A stretch of 64,000 nucleotides of DNA, from contig NC_018261.1 of NCBI RefSeq assembly GCF_000227135.1, forward strand, positions 62,001 through 126,000. Direction: 5' to 3'. The position numbers were made by a program, and so were the translations under genes. This document shows positions 20,903-31,201 of the stretch, in pieces (the stretch's first letter is position 1; every line of letters starts with the position of its first letter). The notes below the pieces were generated by a model that ran no database searches, was not told the origin of the DNA, and was given only the letters and a program-made list of their open reading frames with translations. This stretch comes from Leishmania donovani. Lineage: Eukaryota > Euglenozoa > Kinetoplastea > Trypanosomatida > Trypanosomatidae.

Positions 20903-22180
20903 GCCGATGGCAGCGCTCCTGCCCCCCCCTCCCCCCCATGACCTTCACCCCGCTGGTCAGGGAGGTTGCTCAGATGTACACTATACAAAGAAGGGAAAAG
21001 ATGCGTAAGCGCGCTCCCGGGGTGGGATATGGCCTGCCTTGCGGGCGAGATAGCGAAAGGAAGCGCCGACACGGTGGCGCTTCAGTGCCGAATGGCGGTG
21101 TGTGGATGGCAAAGGGCGTACACGGACATGCACCGTACACGCCGCGAGTGGTGTGTGTTACGCGGGTGTGTGCCTGGTCGTGCGTACGTGCGCCAACGGT
21201 GGACAGAGCCCGTGCCCCTGCACTCGATGGCCGTGACTTTGGCCCCGCGTTGTCGCCCGTGACGGATGGGTGAGCCTCCACATGGAGGTGAACGTGTGCG
21301 TGTGTGTTTCGGTTTGTCTTCTTTGTGTTCTTTTTGTGCCCCTCCCCCTCCCTCTCCTGTCCTCCTGTTTTGTGCTGCCGATCTTGCTGTTGTTGTGCTC
21401 ATGTTTCTGAAGTCTCTGTTCGAGTGGGGCATGGAAGCCTCACGCCCGGCGCGCTTAAGAAATGGACAATGGTCTGCGGCGGGGTGCTGAAGCGGCGCCA
21501 TCGGACGTGGAGCGGGAGATCACGAAGATGGGAAAGGTGCAGGGCAATGGTGTCGCGTTGCGTCCTCGGTGCCGCGCTTGGTGGATCACGCGCCGTATTC
21601 TATCGAGCGCAGCCGCGGTTGTGCAACTCGGTAGCTCAACAAAATGCACTCACGTCTTGCTCTTTACCTTCACCATCCTCGTCCCTGGTCTTCCTTTCTC
21701 GCGCTTCTCACCACCCCTCTCTCTCCCTTGTCCGCGCAGCGTCTTTGGCTCCGCTTTCTGGCCTGCCGTATGTGCCTCTGGACGAGTAAGATCGTGGACG
21801 GCACTGGCACCGCGTATCTTCAGTACCGTCGCTCATCCCCCCCCCCCCATAACTGCTCGCCAGTGCCGCCCTCACTCAACGCATGTGTGCGTGTGCGTGG
21901 CAGGGAGGCCAGCGTGTTTCGTCTGCACGCCCCCATCCTCCTCCTCCTCCCCCCGACGGCGCCGTTCCTCGGCTCGTCCTCTTCGCCACCTGGTGCCCTC
22001 TCTCTCTCCTCCTCCTTCTTGCCTCTTTCTTTTCGTTCTTCGGTGCGCTGCTGCCCACCCGCGACACAGCTAGCATGCACGCTGCCAGACAGCAGCGTTG
22101 CTCCCGGTGTTGCCTCCACGGGCGTGGCTAGACTACGCCCCCCTTAGCCCCGAAAGGTGCCCAGCGCCGCGCTTGATCAA
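20903..22180. other. Intergenic region
   Basis: 1.3 kb without a supported gene. A 203-codon frame starting with ATG at 21462 is Ser/Pro/Cys-rich and looks like UTR. The last 250 bases are strongly pyrimidine-rich. AG at 22068-22069 is a candidate splice acceptor, which would leave a 111-base 5' UTR containing one out-of-frame upstream ATG at about 22074. Confidence 0.6.
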
Positions 22181-25100
22181 ATGGCCGCAGCCACAGGCGC
22201 GGCGCACCCGAGTGACGCCGTCCGCGGCAACCAGAGAGGGTTGCAGCGGCCTGCCATCGTCGACCGCCCCATTCTCGAGGACCGTGCTAGAGCAGCAATG
22301 GACCGCCCCTCTCGGGACGACAGTACGGTGATTGCGGGCACCCCCGCGAGCTCCACACGCGCGCTCTCGGGCAATCTCCTTGACCAGCTGCAGCACGACT
22401 ACCCCGCCGTCTACGAAGCACTGCACGCGTACGAGAAAGCGGTGCGACACCTCAAATGCAAGTACAAAGCCAAGGAGGCGGAGCTGCTGCGCTGCATCAG
22501 CGTCGGCGAGGAGCTGCTCGGCCAGATGGACGTCCTGAAGCGGCGGTGTGAGGCGCTGACGCACGAGCGTGATGAGGCGATGGCTGCTTCGGCCTCGGTG
22601 ACCGCATCACCAAGAGAGCACGCGCATACAGCAGGCGGCGCCGCCTCGAGTTCGACCTCATGGGCAGAGGAGAGGCACCGTCTGCTGAGGTCGCATGAAA
22701 CGGAGTGCGAGCGATATCGCATCGAGGTGCAGAAGGCGCTCCAGGACACAGAGGCGGCGCAGGCGCAAAAGCGAGAGCTGGAGCTTGCCCTGGAGCGCAC
22801 AACGACGCAGCTAAGCGAAGCAGAAAAGCAGCTGCGCACAGCTCACAACGCTATAGCCGATTGTGAAGCGCACTACGCCGCACAGCAAGAGAGGGAGATG
22901 GAGCGACACAGAGCCGCACTGGAAAAGCAGCTGGCCGAGGTACGCCAGCAAGCGGATGTGGACCGCGAAACCGTTCTTGCCGAGGCCATGGTGGAGCTGG
23001 AGCGGCTGCAGCGCGCGCTCGTGCGGACCCAAAAAGAGCTGGCGGAGCAGCAACAGGCCTCCAGCGGCGCTCAAGCACTGCAAGCGGGGCTGACCAGCAC
23101 TGCCGCCATCGAGCTGGCGAGCCTGCAGAAGCAGATAAGTACCCTGGCGGAGACGAATCATGACCTCCGACAGCGTCTGCAACGACGAGAGGCGGAGATA
23201 CAACTCGGCTGTGCAGCGAGCAGCACCGGCGCGAGGCGAGATGATAGCCAGCGCTCGCTTGCGCTTGCAAGCGACTCGAATCGAGGTGCAGTGCTGTATG
23301 ACAGCACACTTGCCAACTCTCTTGTCGATGCCCGACGAGAGCCCAGGGACGATGCTGCAGATGCGTCTGGCCTGGACGCGGCGCAGGAGCGGCTGCGCGA
23401 GGAGAACGCCCGACTGCGGCAGAGGCTGCAGGAAGTGGCTCGCCGGGGGCAAGATGACGTGGATAAAGAGCACGCGGCGCGACTGTCGCTGCAGCAGCAG
23501 CTGCAAGCGATGGAGGCTCAATCTCACGTCCTGCGCTCCGAGGTGGTGGGCCGCCTTCAGCGCGAGCTTCAGCAGGCCAAAGATCAGTTGGAGGTGCTCC
23601 AAGCACAAGGTGCGACGGCGCAGAGGGCCGCCGCTGAGCTGGAGGTGCAGACGGCTGCTCTGCGGGAAGAGAAGACAACGCTAGCCGATGCTCTGCGAGC
23701 CGAGAAGGTCACGACGGAGAAGCTTCGACGAGAACTCAAAGCAGCGCAGGAGAGGCAGGACGCACTGGCCCAGGAGCTGAAAGGCGCTAGCGCCGCAGCA
23801 CAGGAAAGGGAGCAGGTCGTGGTGCAGCTGCAGCGGGAGAAGGGCCAGCTATTCAACGCGTTGCGGACATTTCAGGCGCAAGCGGCAGACATCGAGGTCG
23901 CACTCAAGACCGTCACGGCGGAGCAGTCGGAGAGCACCGCCGCCCACGAAGGCACCGTGTCCCGGCTGCGAGACCGGTGCGTGCTCCTAGAGCATGAGGC
24001 CGAGGAACTGAAGACTGAACGCGCCGCGTTGCGGCGCCGTCTCGGGGACGCAGAGGAGGCCATCGATGTGCTGAAGGGTGCACAGCGCGTGTCGCAAGAG
24101 CTCGTGCGCGAGGCACAGCGTGGTACGAAGACAGCGGAGGACCGGGCGAATTTTGCCGCCGATCAGCTCACTCTTCAGCAACAGTCGTCGGCCGTCCGCT
24201 TGGCGCAGGCGCAGCAGCATCTGGAGCGCGTGCGCACCCAACAACGCGATCTGTCTAGGCGGATGGAGGTGTGCCAGCAGGAGCTGTCTCGTAAGGAGGA
24301 GGCTCTGCGCAAGAGCGCTGAGGCTCAAGAGGCACTCGTAGCCGAGGTTCAACGGCTGCGTGAGGAGCAAGCGAACCGCGACGAAAGCGTGAGAGAACGC
24401 TGGCGCCAACAGTACGCGCAAAGCAATCGTGAACGGGAGAAGCTCATTGCCATAAAGGAGGCCCATGTCGCGGACCTCCAGCGGCAGCAGAAGGAGCTGC
24501 AGATGTCACTTGCGGAGAGCGAGGATCGCGTGACGCAGCTACATGAGCAGCGGCAGCAGCTGCAGGAAGCCCTCTCCGACTCTCTTGCCACCGCGGCCAG
24601 CCACAAAGGCCGCATTCGGGCGCTGGAGGAGGAGCTGGCGCGCACAGCGGCGGAGCACCGCGCGGCGCAGCGCGAGCTGCAGCGTGTCGCAGGAGAGCGG
24701 GAGCGGAGCTCCAGCACCACTCCTGGTCTTCGCCCTTCCGGTGAATGCGATGCCTCGGCAGTGGTGCGTCTCGCGCAGTTGCAAGGGCAGCTCACCGAGT
24801 GTGAGGCGGCCTTATGCGCAGCGGAGCAGTCGCGACAGCGGATGCAGAGCGCAGTGTTGGGGTGTCTGATGCCAGTCGACGCTAGCGGCGAGGTGACAGC
24901 CGATGCGGACAACATGTGGGACACTTTGTTGGACCTGCTGAGGGAAGGTGATCAGGAGCTCTGCTCGCGCAGCACCTCCGCGGCGCCTGTGCAACTCCGA
25001 CAGATGAAAGCAGAGGAAGGAAACCCGGTTTCTGACGACAAGCAGGCGTCGAATGCCGTGTCCGTGCCGATCGATGCCAGCCGGTGTGCGGCGGCTGCGG

Positions 25101-26314
25101 TGATGCGCGCCATACACGACCTCGTGCTGCACTTGCATGATGCCGACCGTCGCCGTTGGAGCTGCGTGAGAAACAAGGTGTTGGCTGCGTGCGTCGTCGC
25201 CGACGCGACAAGCGATGAAGCGGCACCGGTCGGCGCTGCTCCCCCGGCGACAGAGGACCCAGCAGGGGCATTATCGGAGAAGCTCTGCGCCGACCTTGCC
25301 TCAGCTCTACGAGCGTGGGCGCTAGCCTTGAGGAGTGCTCAGGAGCATCTGACCGACTATGTCGCCCAGGTTGCGAAGGTAGCGCATCTGTTGAGTAAGG
25401 AGGCAGCGCAGCAGGTGCAGCTGACGCAGCTGACGGTAGCGGCTCGCACCGCTGAAGAGCAGCGTGATGCGCTGCAGGCCGCACTAGAGGAGATGACGGC
25501 GAAGTACTCGGAGGCTGCCAAGCGGGCAGATGCACAGGAGAGTCGAGTGGAGGCGCTGCGCCACGATGTCGCCGTGCGCGACACTCGCGTGAGAGAGATG
25601 GAGCATCGCCTCGATGTGCGGCAAGCCGAGGTGCAGGCAGAGCGGGCAGAGTGGGTGTCCAAGTGGCAAGAGGCACAACGGCATCGTGAGGCAGAGAAGA
25701 AGGAAGCGGAGGTTGAGCGCGCACATCTGCGTGCGCAGGTGGCTGCCGCGGAAGAGGCGGGGCATCAGTCGACTCAAAGGGCAGCGCAGGAGTCGGCGGA
25801 TGCGCTGCAGCAGCTCCGCGCGCAGCTACAGACGTTGCGAGAGACGTCGTCGGCAACCGAGGTGCAGCTGCGGCAACAAATCACTCAACTGAGCTCTGAA
25901 AAAGTGGACGCTGCAAGGGCAGTGAGCCGACTGAAGAGCGTCGTAGCGCAGCTCGAGGAGCGCCTCAGCAGCACCGAGGCGACTCTGAGGTCGCGAGAGG
26001 CGGAGCTGGAAACAGCAATGGCGTCGATGCAGGAGCTGAAGCGAGTGCAGCTGCAGCGTCGCGCAGACGTTGCGGCGGGCGAGGCGTTTGAGCAGCGCAC
26101 TCTCACGGAGCAGGTGGCCTCCCTCCAGGCTCAGCTCCTGTCCATTCAGCGCGACCACGACATGCAGGAGACGCTGCACGCTACGGAGAGGGCGGAGATG
26201 GCCGCGCTGCGGAAGGTGAATGCTTCACTGGAGGCACGCCTCGCTGAGGTGGAGGGCGATCGCGCCCCTCTGCGAGAACAGCTGCACAGTCTTCTCTCTT
26301 TCACAGAATCGTAG
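22181..26314 (+). CDS. Large coiled-coil protein, function unknown
   Basis: A protein of 1377 residues. The first 65 are low complexity. From the segment LLDQLQHDYPAVYEALHAYE near residue 66 to the C-terminus the sequence is dominated by Glu/Gln/Arg/Ala/Leu heptads, predicting a very long parallel coiled coil. The coil breaks at about residues 886-1073, where a less charged, helical segment with several Trp and Cys residues occurs (for example MWDTLLDLLREGDQELCSR, then AAAVMRAIHDLVLHLHDAD); this may be a small folded domain between two rods. There is no kinesin, dynein, Rab-binding or membrane motif. Such proteins in trypanosomatids are often basal-body, flagellar-attachment or Golgi structural proteins, but nothing here decides between them. 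The ATG at 22181 is the first in frame; a GTG lies 24 bases upstream. Composition alone makes database matches to myosin or golgin unreliable. Confidence 0.88.
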   Translation: MAAATGAAHPSDAVRGNQRGLQRPAIVDRPILEDRARAAMDRPSRDDSTVIAGTPASSTRALSGNLLDQLQHDYPAVYEALHAYEKAVRHLKCKYKAKEAELLRCISVGEELLGQMDVLKRRCEALTHERDEAMAASASVTASPREHAHTAGGAASSSTSWAEERHRLLRSHETECERYRIEVQKALQDTEAAQAQKRELELALERTTTQLSEAEKQLRTAHNAIADCEAHYAAQQEREMERHRAALEKQLAEVRQQADVDRETVLAEAMVELERLQRALVRTQKELAEQQQASSGAQALQAGLTSTAAIELASLQKQISTLAETNHDLRQRLQRREAEIQLGCAASSTGARRDDSQRSLALASDSNRGAVLYDSTLANSLVDARREPRDDAADASGLDAAQERLREENARLRQRLQEVARRGQDDVDKEHAARLSLQQQLQAMEAQSHVLRSEVVGRLQRELQQAKDQLEVLQAQGATAQRAAAELEVQTAALREEKTTLADALRAEKVTTEKLRRELKAAQERQDALAQELKGASAAAQEREQVVVQLQREKGQLFNALRTFQAQAADIEVALKTVTAEQSESTAAHEGTVSRLRDRCVLLEHEAEELKTERAALRRRLGDAEEAIDVLKGAQRVSQELVREAQRGTKTAEDRANFAADQLTLQQQSSAVRLAQAQQHLERVRTQQRDLSRRMEVCQQELSRKEEALRKSAEAQEALVAEVQRLREEQANRDESVRERWRQQYAQSNREREKLIAIKEAHVADLQRQQKELQMSLAESEDRVTQLHEQRQQLQEALSDSLATAASHKGRIRALEEELARTAAEHRAAQRELQRVAGERERSSSTTPGLRPSGECDASAVVRLAQLQGQLTECEAALCAAEQSRQRMQSAVLGCLMPVDASGEVTADADNMWDTLLDLLREGDQELCSRSTSAAPVQLRQMKAEEGNPVSDDKQASNAVSVPIDASRCAAAAVMRAIHDLVLHLHDADRRRWSCVRNKVLAACVVADATSDEAAPVGAAPPATEDPAGALSEKLCADLASALRAWALALRSAQEHLTDYVAQVAKVAHLLSKEAAQQVQLTQLTVAARTAEEQRDALQAALEEMTAKYSEAAKRADAQESRVEALRHDVAVRDTRVREMEHRLDVRQAEVQAERAEWVSKWQEAQRHREAEKKEAEVERAHLRAQVAAAEEAGHQSTQRAAQESADALQQLRAQLQTLRETSSATEVQLRQQITQLSSEKVDAARAVSRLKSVVAQLEERLSSTEATLRSREAELETAMASMQELKRVQLQRRADVAAGEAFEQRTLTEQVASLQAQLLSIQRDHDMQETLHATERAEMAALRKVNASLEARLAEVEGDRAPLREQLHSLLSFTES

Positions 26315-27285
26315 ATGTGTATATGTGTGTGTGCGCGCCTGTCGCGATGCTGTTACTCTCGCGCTCTCTCTCTTCGCGGGCCCCCTCCCCGCCCCCTCCC
26401 CTCTCGCCCGCGTACGTGTTGCTCATCTGCAGTGGAGGCTGATGAAACGGAGTGGCTCCACGACGCCGCATCTGTTTAGTGGGACTGCACACGTGCTGCT
26501 TCTAGGGCGCAGGCGGGTGCATCATGTCACCACGTGGGTAGGGCAGGTTGGCGGTGGCGGTGCTTGGCGTGTACATTACGATTGCCTTTCCTTTGCTTTC
26601 TGTGCGTGCGCGTGTGCCTGTGCGCGCGGGATGGAAGTCGCGTACGCACACGTGCGGTGGGTGCCTCTCATGCGCTGACTTCTCTCGCTGTGGGCCGTGC
26701 ATGTTTACCCGTGGCGGGGGGAGATGAGGCAGGGGCTGAGCAAAAAGTGGGTGGGCAAGCGGCCACCCAGCTCCGCAGACGCGCGCACACTTCACTAGAA
26801 ATATACGCGTGTGGCACATTACTGTCATAGATACGCACATGAGAACAAGGAAAAATCGAAACGACATGCAATCGTCTCGCGTGGGACTGGTGTGTCTCCT
26901 TGGGGCCTCTCCCTCCCCTCCTTTGCCCATCCCAGCGCGCGCCCTCTCTGTTGTACACCCTTGCGGTGCGGCCAGCGACTGGCACTGTATGCCGGTGACA
27001 CGCTTTCTTTCGGCGTGGCACGTGCATGCGTATGTGCGCGTGCCACAGGAAAGGATAACGCAGATGCGCAGTCGCCGTCCCTCCCCACAACTTTTCGTTT
27101 CGCTCTTTGGGCCGGAGTTGTCACGCGCTCACGGCAGTCGGCCGCATCCCCTGTACTCCCTTCTGCACTTCCTCTCGGACGAGGAGAGGGACCTTCATGG
27201 TGAGCAGCAGACACACGCACACCCACACATTTGACGGCGGGACTCTCGAACAGAACTTCACAAAACCCCTGCACTCTTTTCGTAG
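26315..27285. other. Intergenic region
   Basis: 970 bases with no supported gene, GT-rich at first and mixed later. A pyrimidine stretch at about 27268-27283 ends in AG at 27284-27285, directly against the next start codon. Confidence 0.6.
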
Positions 27286-28539
27286 ATGGCGTTCTTCAGC
27301 TCCAGGGACGATTGTCCGCACACCTCGTGCAAGACGCCGGTGCGGCCGCGCATTCGGGGCGGCCTCACAGCTGGCAGCACAGGGCTCATGCCCAGCGAGT
27401 ATCACAGCGGTCTTGCGGATGTCAGTCCGCGGCTGTCGTCGCAGCAGCGGTGCAGCGTGCGAGCTGGCTTGTCGAGTGCGCCACGTCACGCCCAGGGCCG
27501 GCGGCACCTGGACCCTCACCACTTCACGAACCTCACGGATGACGCGAAGCGGGCAGAAGGGCGGCTGGGCCGGGCCCACGTGGCTTCATCAGAGCAGCAG
27601 AAGCGCGCCGACGCTTACTACGCCACAAAGCAGGCAACAGTTGCGCAACCGCCGGGCGCGGAGTGCAACCTGTACCTTAAGTCGTACTACTACACGCCTC
27701 TGTCGAAGCAGGACACTCCATCGCCGCCGCCCAGGCCGACGACGGGGTTCCGAGCGGACGCGCAGAGCACCTCCTTTCAGCTCGCCGAGGCTCGCCTGCG
27801 CAAGATCAAGCGCGAACATCCACAGTATGAGGAGGAGGTGATGCGCGCCCTGCAGCAGCAGCACGGCGACTACAGCATTGTGTCAACTGAGCAGAAAATC
27901 TCGCGCCGCATTGCCGTAGAGGAGTATGCCGACGGCACCAACGCGCGAATGGCGCAAATCGAGGCTTCCACCAAGTGCCGCGGCACGCCTGACTTGGGCT
28001 CCCCAGCACCGGTCATCAAGCGTTCTGTTCCGTACGCGCTCAGCGAGGAGTGCCCGCCACGCGCCGACACGCAGCTGCCGTGTACCTCGCACGTCCGCCT
28101 GTACCCAGGTCGTGGCCGAAGCTCCTCTCCCCCAGAGACGTCCGTGAAACCACGTGCCCGCCACCTGCACGACGGACCGGCCCCTTATGACACCACCGCT
28201 GTTTCAGGTCAGGCCTACCCGTCACCGCCCGCTGTTGGCGAGAGGTGCAACATCTACGCAAAGCCCACACTGGTTCACGTGGACGAGCGCCGTCACCGCA
28301 ACTGTGTGGAGGACGCGGACTCGTTGGCGATGAAGCGGGCACGCGCCCGCAGCGGTGCCCGTGCTTCACAGGAGCGGCCAGACTTTATTTTCGGCCCCGG
28401 CCCAGCGCCGCAGCCTCGCCCGCCGTCACTGCGCTACCGCACCGAAGCGCGCTGGAAGGCGCAGGAGCGCAATGCCGAAGAGCGGCGCACCGGCCGCGCG
28501 CTCTACCCGCAGTCCTACCAGTCTACTTCGCTTTGGTAG
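27286..28539 (+). CDS. Unrecognised basic, Pro-rich protein
   Basis: A protein of 417 residues that I do not recognise. It is basic, rich in Arg, Pro, Ser, Thr and Tyr and probably largely extended. It shows a weak internal duplication: GAECNLYLKSYYYTPL near residues 125-140 and GERCNIYAKPTLVHV near 319-333, each next to a Pro-rich stretch. A helical section at about 165-230 (AEARLRKIKREHPQYEEEV and following) precedes the second copy. The C-terminus has RPDFIFGPGPAPQPRPPS and ends YQSTSLW. There is no signal peptide or membrane segment. Short Pro/Arg/Tyr-rich repeated motifs of this sort occur in microtubule-associated and axonemal proteins, so a cytoskeletal role is a guess. The reading frame has normal Leishmania codon bias, so coding status is good. 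The ATG directly follows a splice-like AG, so the true mRNA start should be checked. Confidence 0.8.
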   Translation: MAFFSSRDDCPHTSCKTPVRPRIRGGLTAGSTGLMPSEYHSGLADVSPRLSSQQRCSVRAGLSSAPRHAQGRRHLDPHHFTNLTDDAKRAEGRLGRAHVASSEQQKRADAYYATKQATVAQPPGAECNLYLKSYYYTPLSKQDTPSPPPRPTTGFRADAQSTSFQLAEARLRKIKREHPQYEEEVMRALQQQHGDYSIVSTEQKISRRIAVEEYADGTNARMAQIEASTKCRGTPDLGSPAPVIKRSVPYALSEECPPRADTQLPCTSHVRLYPGRGRSSSPPETSVKPRARHLHDGPAPYDTTAVSGQAYPSPPAVGERCNIYAKPTLVHVDERRHRNCVEDADSLAMKRARARSGARASQERPDFIFGPGPAPQPRPPSLRYRTEARWKAQERNAEERRTGRALYPQSYQSTSLW

Positions 28540-30101
28540 AGAGTTTAAACGCGCGGTTACGTCAGTGCCGCGGCATTCCGCGCTTGTGCCGCCCCCACCC
28601 CCCTCTCTCTAGCCCTTAGCGACTTGGCTGCTTGATGGCTGTGACCTGTGCTGCATTGCAGCCGCTCCATATGTGAGTGCGTGCGCTGGTGAGCTCAGCT
28701 GCCGCTTGTTGTGTGTGTGTATGTGTTGTACTTCTTCATCTTCTTCTTGTTTGATATATGTATTTTTTTTTGTTCGGAAGTTGATAGTGGGGTGGGGTGT
28801 GGGGTGTGTGGCGGGAAGGGGGCGAAGGCGGTCATCGGCTGCGCTAGTCTTTTGCAGTGCGTAAAATCGTACGGAATGGCCACCTCCATCCCAAATTCGG
28901 GTTTCTCAACCCCTCTCATGCAATTTCTGGTCGCTCTTCCCATCCCCACAGGCACCTCTTAGGGTTGCGAATGGGCCCCCTTTCTCCACCGCTGCCCCCC
29001 CCCCTCGTCCAGCATACCGCGGGCGCGCGTGGGCGCTTCGCTAGAGCACTTCTCTTTTCGTGTGGGTGACGGTCACGTTGCTTTAGAGTACACCGACGGC
29101 ACTGCCAGTACCCTTATTTCGTTTGGTGGTGCATGTGGCCACAAGTGCGAGCGTTGTCTGCCGCGTTCCACCCCCTCCACACTCATACATATCCTTTTCC
29201 TTGCGCCTGCTCCTCATCCAACCCCACCCCCTCCCCCTCATGGCCTCTCCTGCCTTCCTTCCTTGTCCTATGCTGACGCTGATGCCGCCCCCCCCCCACC
29301 CCCCACCACCCCTCTGTACGAAGATGTGCTCGTTGCCAGCGGAGGGAGAGAGACGCAAGGGGAGGGCAGAGGCTGAGGAAAGCCCCGACGCTCCACTCCA
29401 TCAAAAATGGGCGGTGCATCCAACGCAGCAGCGGCCGGTGAGGGGTGGTGGAAGAGGCACGGAGGGGGCGCAGATGCCCCCACCCATCCCTCTGCTCTCC
29501 GAGAAACGGTATGTTGATGTGTTCTCCTTCTGTATCACCCTCCCCTCCCCTAGATACGATCGGCTCCCTCGACTGCATCGTCGCACCGCCGCCTCTCACC
29601 AAATCAAAGGAACTGATGGCGACAACGCGAAGCGCGCAAAGGGTGTGCAGGTTTGCTTCCGCGCCCCGCTTCTGCTCCCCCACACACCCTGCCTGGCTTT
29701 CCAACCTTCATGAGCCGCTCCTGTTTTTCTTTTGACCGTAGCCTTTATTAGCCCTGTGAGTCTTGCGTGTCCGCGTGGGAGAGGACGAGACGGAAATGGG
29801 CACAGGCGAGAGCCGCCCTCGATCTTGAGCGTACGTGACGGTGAGGCAACACCGAAACTCCGAATGAAAAGGGTCGGAAGGGCAATCTACCAAGGGCTGT
29901 GCTTCGCGGCTTGCAGGCAACGCGGCCCATGTCTCCACGTCTCCATCTCTGTCATCGCCCTCTCTGAACGTTGTCTCTTCTCATTGCAACTCCTATTTCC
30001 ACTGCGTGCGCATGCCCCACACTCGATGGCTGCTCCGCTCTGCGCAGCCAATCAGTGAGCACACGCGTATAGAAAGTTCCTCTTGTTTCAACGTGCAGAA
30101 C
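28540..30101. other. Intergenic region
   Basis: 1.6 kb without a supported gene, with T-rich (28740-28775) and C-rich (28987, 29287) tracts. Several 60-190 codon frames are Pro/Ser/His-rich and repeat-derived. Candidate acceptors before the next gene are the AG ending TGCTCCGCTCTGCGCAG near 30047 and the AG at 30097-30098. Confidence 0.55.
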
Positions 30102-30374
30102 ATGGCGGACACCACAGCCACCACTCTCATGGCGGAGCCTACGCTAGAGGAGGCAGCGGCAGCCGTTTTCAGTAAAGAGGAGCTCGCAGCGCTCAAGACC
30201 AATCTACGCTCAGAGCAGATAGCACAGGCTAAGTACCTGCGCGATCACCCAGAGATCCACGAAGCCGTGCAGGAAGCGTTAGCAAGAGTGCTGCAGGCCC
30301 AGCCGGAGGACCCGGTGGCCTTTCTCACCCAATACTTCATGAGTGAGGAGTTTCTGCACCAGCGACCCCAGTGA
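30102..30374 (+). CDS. Small RIIa/DPY30-like dimerisation-domain protein
   Basis: A protein of 90 residues. The second half fits the RIIa/DPY30-type docking and dimerisation helix pair: LRSEQIAQAKYLRDHPEIHE (about 35-54), then a second helix AVQEALARVLQAQPEDPVAFLTQYF. The pattern YLrxHPEI...L...VL...PEDP..FL..YF is characteristic of RIIAD1-like and related axonemal proteins, whose four-helix bundle binds amphipathic helices of AKAP-like partners. It could be a flagellar (radial spoke or adenylate-kinase-like) component, but that is inference. The ATG at 30102 is preferred over the one at 30006, because the 32 intervening residues are Cys/Arg/Ser-rich and unlike the domain, and splice-like AGs lie between them. 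It is easily missed because it is so short. Confidence 0.72.
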   Translation: MADTTATTLMAEPTLEEAAAAVFSKEELAALKTNLRSEQIAQAKYLRDHPEIHEAVQEALARVLQAQPEDPVAFLTQYFMSEEFLHQRPQ

Positions 30375-31201
30375 CGATGGCGCACCGTCTTTTCTCCATC
30401 AGCCCTTGCACCCTCACCTCTTCGTCGGCCGCTCGCCAACTCGGAAAGTGGCGCGCTTCGTCTCCCTCCCTCCCTCCCTTCTTTCTCTGCATCGCTTGAC
30501 AGCCCGCGTTTGCCGTTGCCTTCTTTTCTTATACAGCATGTACCGTAGCCCCCCCCCCCACCGGCCACCACCACCACTGTTTGACAATGAGAGGCATCTA
30601 CTCTCTTCCACTCCACCAAACAGTCAGCAATGACGACCACTACATGGGCAAGCTCACGATATCAGGCGAGCAGGGAAACCACTTCACGGCCGTGCCGCAC
30701 GGTGGCCTCCCATACCCCTCTCTGGCACTCCTCTCCTGTCATCTCCAAAGAATAAGTCTGTGTGTGTGTGTGTGTGTGCTCCGCGGGGTTTTCGCAGAGG
30801 ATGGAGGCTGTGTGGCGTTCGTGGGGAGGGGTTGGTGAAGGGATGGCCACCCCTCCTCTCATCACAGCTGCATGGCGTGTTTCCACGGCGTATCTCCTCG
30901 CCCTGTCTTTTTGTGGTTAGTGTCGCTGCCTTTCTACATCTCAGGGCTGCCGCTGCTGCCCTCTCCTCCCTCCCTCCCCCACCTCAGCGCCGCCATCGCA
31001 GCCACTTCATGCCCAATATCATCTCTTCTTCTCTCACGCTCTTCGTCTCGCTACTCCATCTCAAGGAAGAAGAACAGCGGATGCGCACGGCGCTAGAAGG
31101 CTCGGTGAAGTCGTCCACCTCCGGCCCGTCCCCTTCCCTTCCACGTCACACGCTTCCGCAAGCACGCACACGCATCTCGCTGTTGGTGGCGTGCCCGCAA
31201 G
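30375..31201. other. Intergenic region
   Basis: 830 bases without a supported gene. It holds C-rich tracts near 30549, a TG microsatellite at 30759-30778 and a long pyrimidine-rich section from 30900 to 31150. Splice-like AGs around 31155-31160 could serve the next gene. Confidence 0.55.
30759..30778. repeat. (TG)10 microsatellite
   Basis: A perfect TG dinucleotide run in the interval between the RIIa-like gene and the oxidoreductase gene. Confidence 0.9.

Noticed and set aside
21462..22073. 203-codon frame with an ATG start
   Set aside because: Pro/Ser/Arg/Cys-rich, lacks coding codon bias and runs into the splice region of the next gene.
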